NCBI RefSeq assembly: GCF_000426385.1 | Contig: NZ_AUFG01000016.1 | Span: 24,504 to 88,503 of the forward strand | Direction: 5' to 3' | DNA length: 64,000 nt | DNA from: Arsenicicoccus bolidensis DSM 15745 | GTDB taxonomy: Bacteria > Actinomycetota > Actinomycetes > Actinomycetales > Dermatophilaceae | Shown: positions 63,905 to 64,000 of the stretch, piece after piece | How the letters are laid out: each line of letters begins with the position of its first letter | Numbering within the stretch: the first letter of the stretch is position 1 | The notes under the pieces: generated by a model | The model's input: only the letters and a program-made list of their open reading frames with translations | What the model was told of the DNA's origin: nothing | Database searches by the model: none | Translations under genes and position numbers: made by a program

Positions 63905-64000
63905 GTCAAGTCATCGGCTTATTAGTACCGGTCAGCTCCACACATTGCTGTGCTTCCACATCCGGCCTATCAACCCAGTAGTCTAGCTGGGAGCCTCTCA
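63905..64000 (-). rRNA. rrl: 23S ribosomal RNA, 3' end (partial)
   Basis: The last about 96 bases of 23S on the minus strand: CCCAGCTAGACTACTGGGTT, GATAGGCCGGATGTGGAAG and CCGGTACTAATAAGCCGATG then ACTTGACCC, which matches the conserved 3' end of actinobacterial 23S. The 5' part continues beyond the window. The exact 3' end near 63905 is estimated. A spacer of about 76 bases separates it from 5S. Confidence 0.92.

Overview
This window is a high-GC (roughly 70-72% by eye), gene-dense chromosomal segment of an actinobacterium. Evidence for that: two WhiB proteins, the MtrA-MtrB-LpqB system, a SigR/RsrA thiol-stress pair, Kgd-type 2-oxoglutarate decarboxylase, NAD-GDH of the 180-kDa class, F420 genes, Ni-SOD and bL37. 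Gene content looks like Micrococcales, perhaps Intrasporangiaceae; that family-level guess is inference. Large parts follow the Mycobacterium tuberculosis Rv3219-Rv3262 neighbourhood (whiB1/pdtaS; Rv3235-like/secA/hpf/comF/lpqB/mtrB/mtrA; ahcY; SIS/manB/DUF3499/Rv3259-like/whiB2/fbiA/fbiB; sigH-type/yedK/aroA/rsgA), but as rearranged blocks. No IS element, integrase, prophage or CRISPR array was seen.

Layout. 1-0.9 kb: a translationally coupled pair of fluoride channel subunits. 1-3.7 kb: a membrane protein, whiB1 and the PdtaS-like kinase. 3.8-8.6 kb: the giant NAD-glutamate dehydrogenase. 8.9-13 kb: small helical proteins, a WS/DGAT-like acyltransferase and an exopolysaccharide priming sugar transferase. 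13-17.6 kb: an orphan Flp/CpaE-like ATPase with a SAF-domain protein, an HTH protein, a LysM protein and an Rv3235-family protein. 17.7-28.6 kb (minus): secA, alkX, a NarL-type regulator, hpf, comF, lpqB, mtrB, mtrA, i.e. protein export, ribosome hibernation and the cell-envelope/division two-component system. 28.8-36 kb: ahcY, SIS isomerase-like gene, Trm112-like gene, manB, DUF3499, a degenerate metallopeptidase-like gene. 34.6-39.9 kb: a DUF5719 protein coupled to a giant membrane glycosyltransferase, then whiB2. 40.3-42.4 kb: cofD-cofE (F420). 42.4-44.9 kb: two CNNM/CorC-HlyC membrane proteins. 45-51.6 kb: kgd, DUF6104, an SGNH hydrolase, a cytochrome-b5-like lipoprotein, a medium-chain dehydrogenase. 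51.7-52.7 kb: sodX-sodN with a candidate nickel-responsive operator. 52.8-56.3 kb: bL37, a membrane-anchored esterase, rsrA-sigR, yedK. 56.3-60.8 kb: aroA, rsgA, PAP2 phosphatase, hisN, separated by unusually repetitive spacers. 60.9-63.6 kb: a pair of M16 peptidases. 63.7-64 kb: the 3' end of an rRNA operon on the minus strand (terminator, 5S, end of 23S).

Themes. Many neighbours overlap by ATGA or GTGA, so translational coupling is the rule. Several genes appear to be leaderless, with a TAnnnT hexamer 6-8 nt before the start codon. The most notable regulatory signals are (i) a SigR-type GGGAAT-N18-GTT promoter upstream of sigR that would yield a longer SigR isoform, while a second hexamer would yield a short leaderless one, and (ii) a Nur-like box before sodN. 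Unusual sequence features include a triplicated copy of the rsgA 3' end and local repeat families in three successive spacers (58.7-60.9 kb), an over-represented GTATGCC oligomer, and several enzymes with altered catalytic motifs (WS/DGAT, CpaE-like ATPase, Rv3259-like protein, second M16 subunit).
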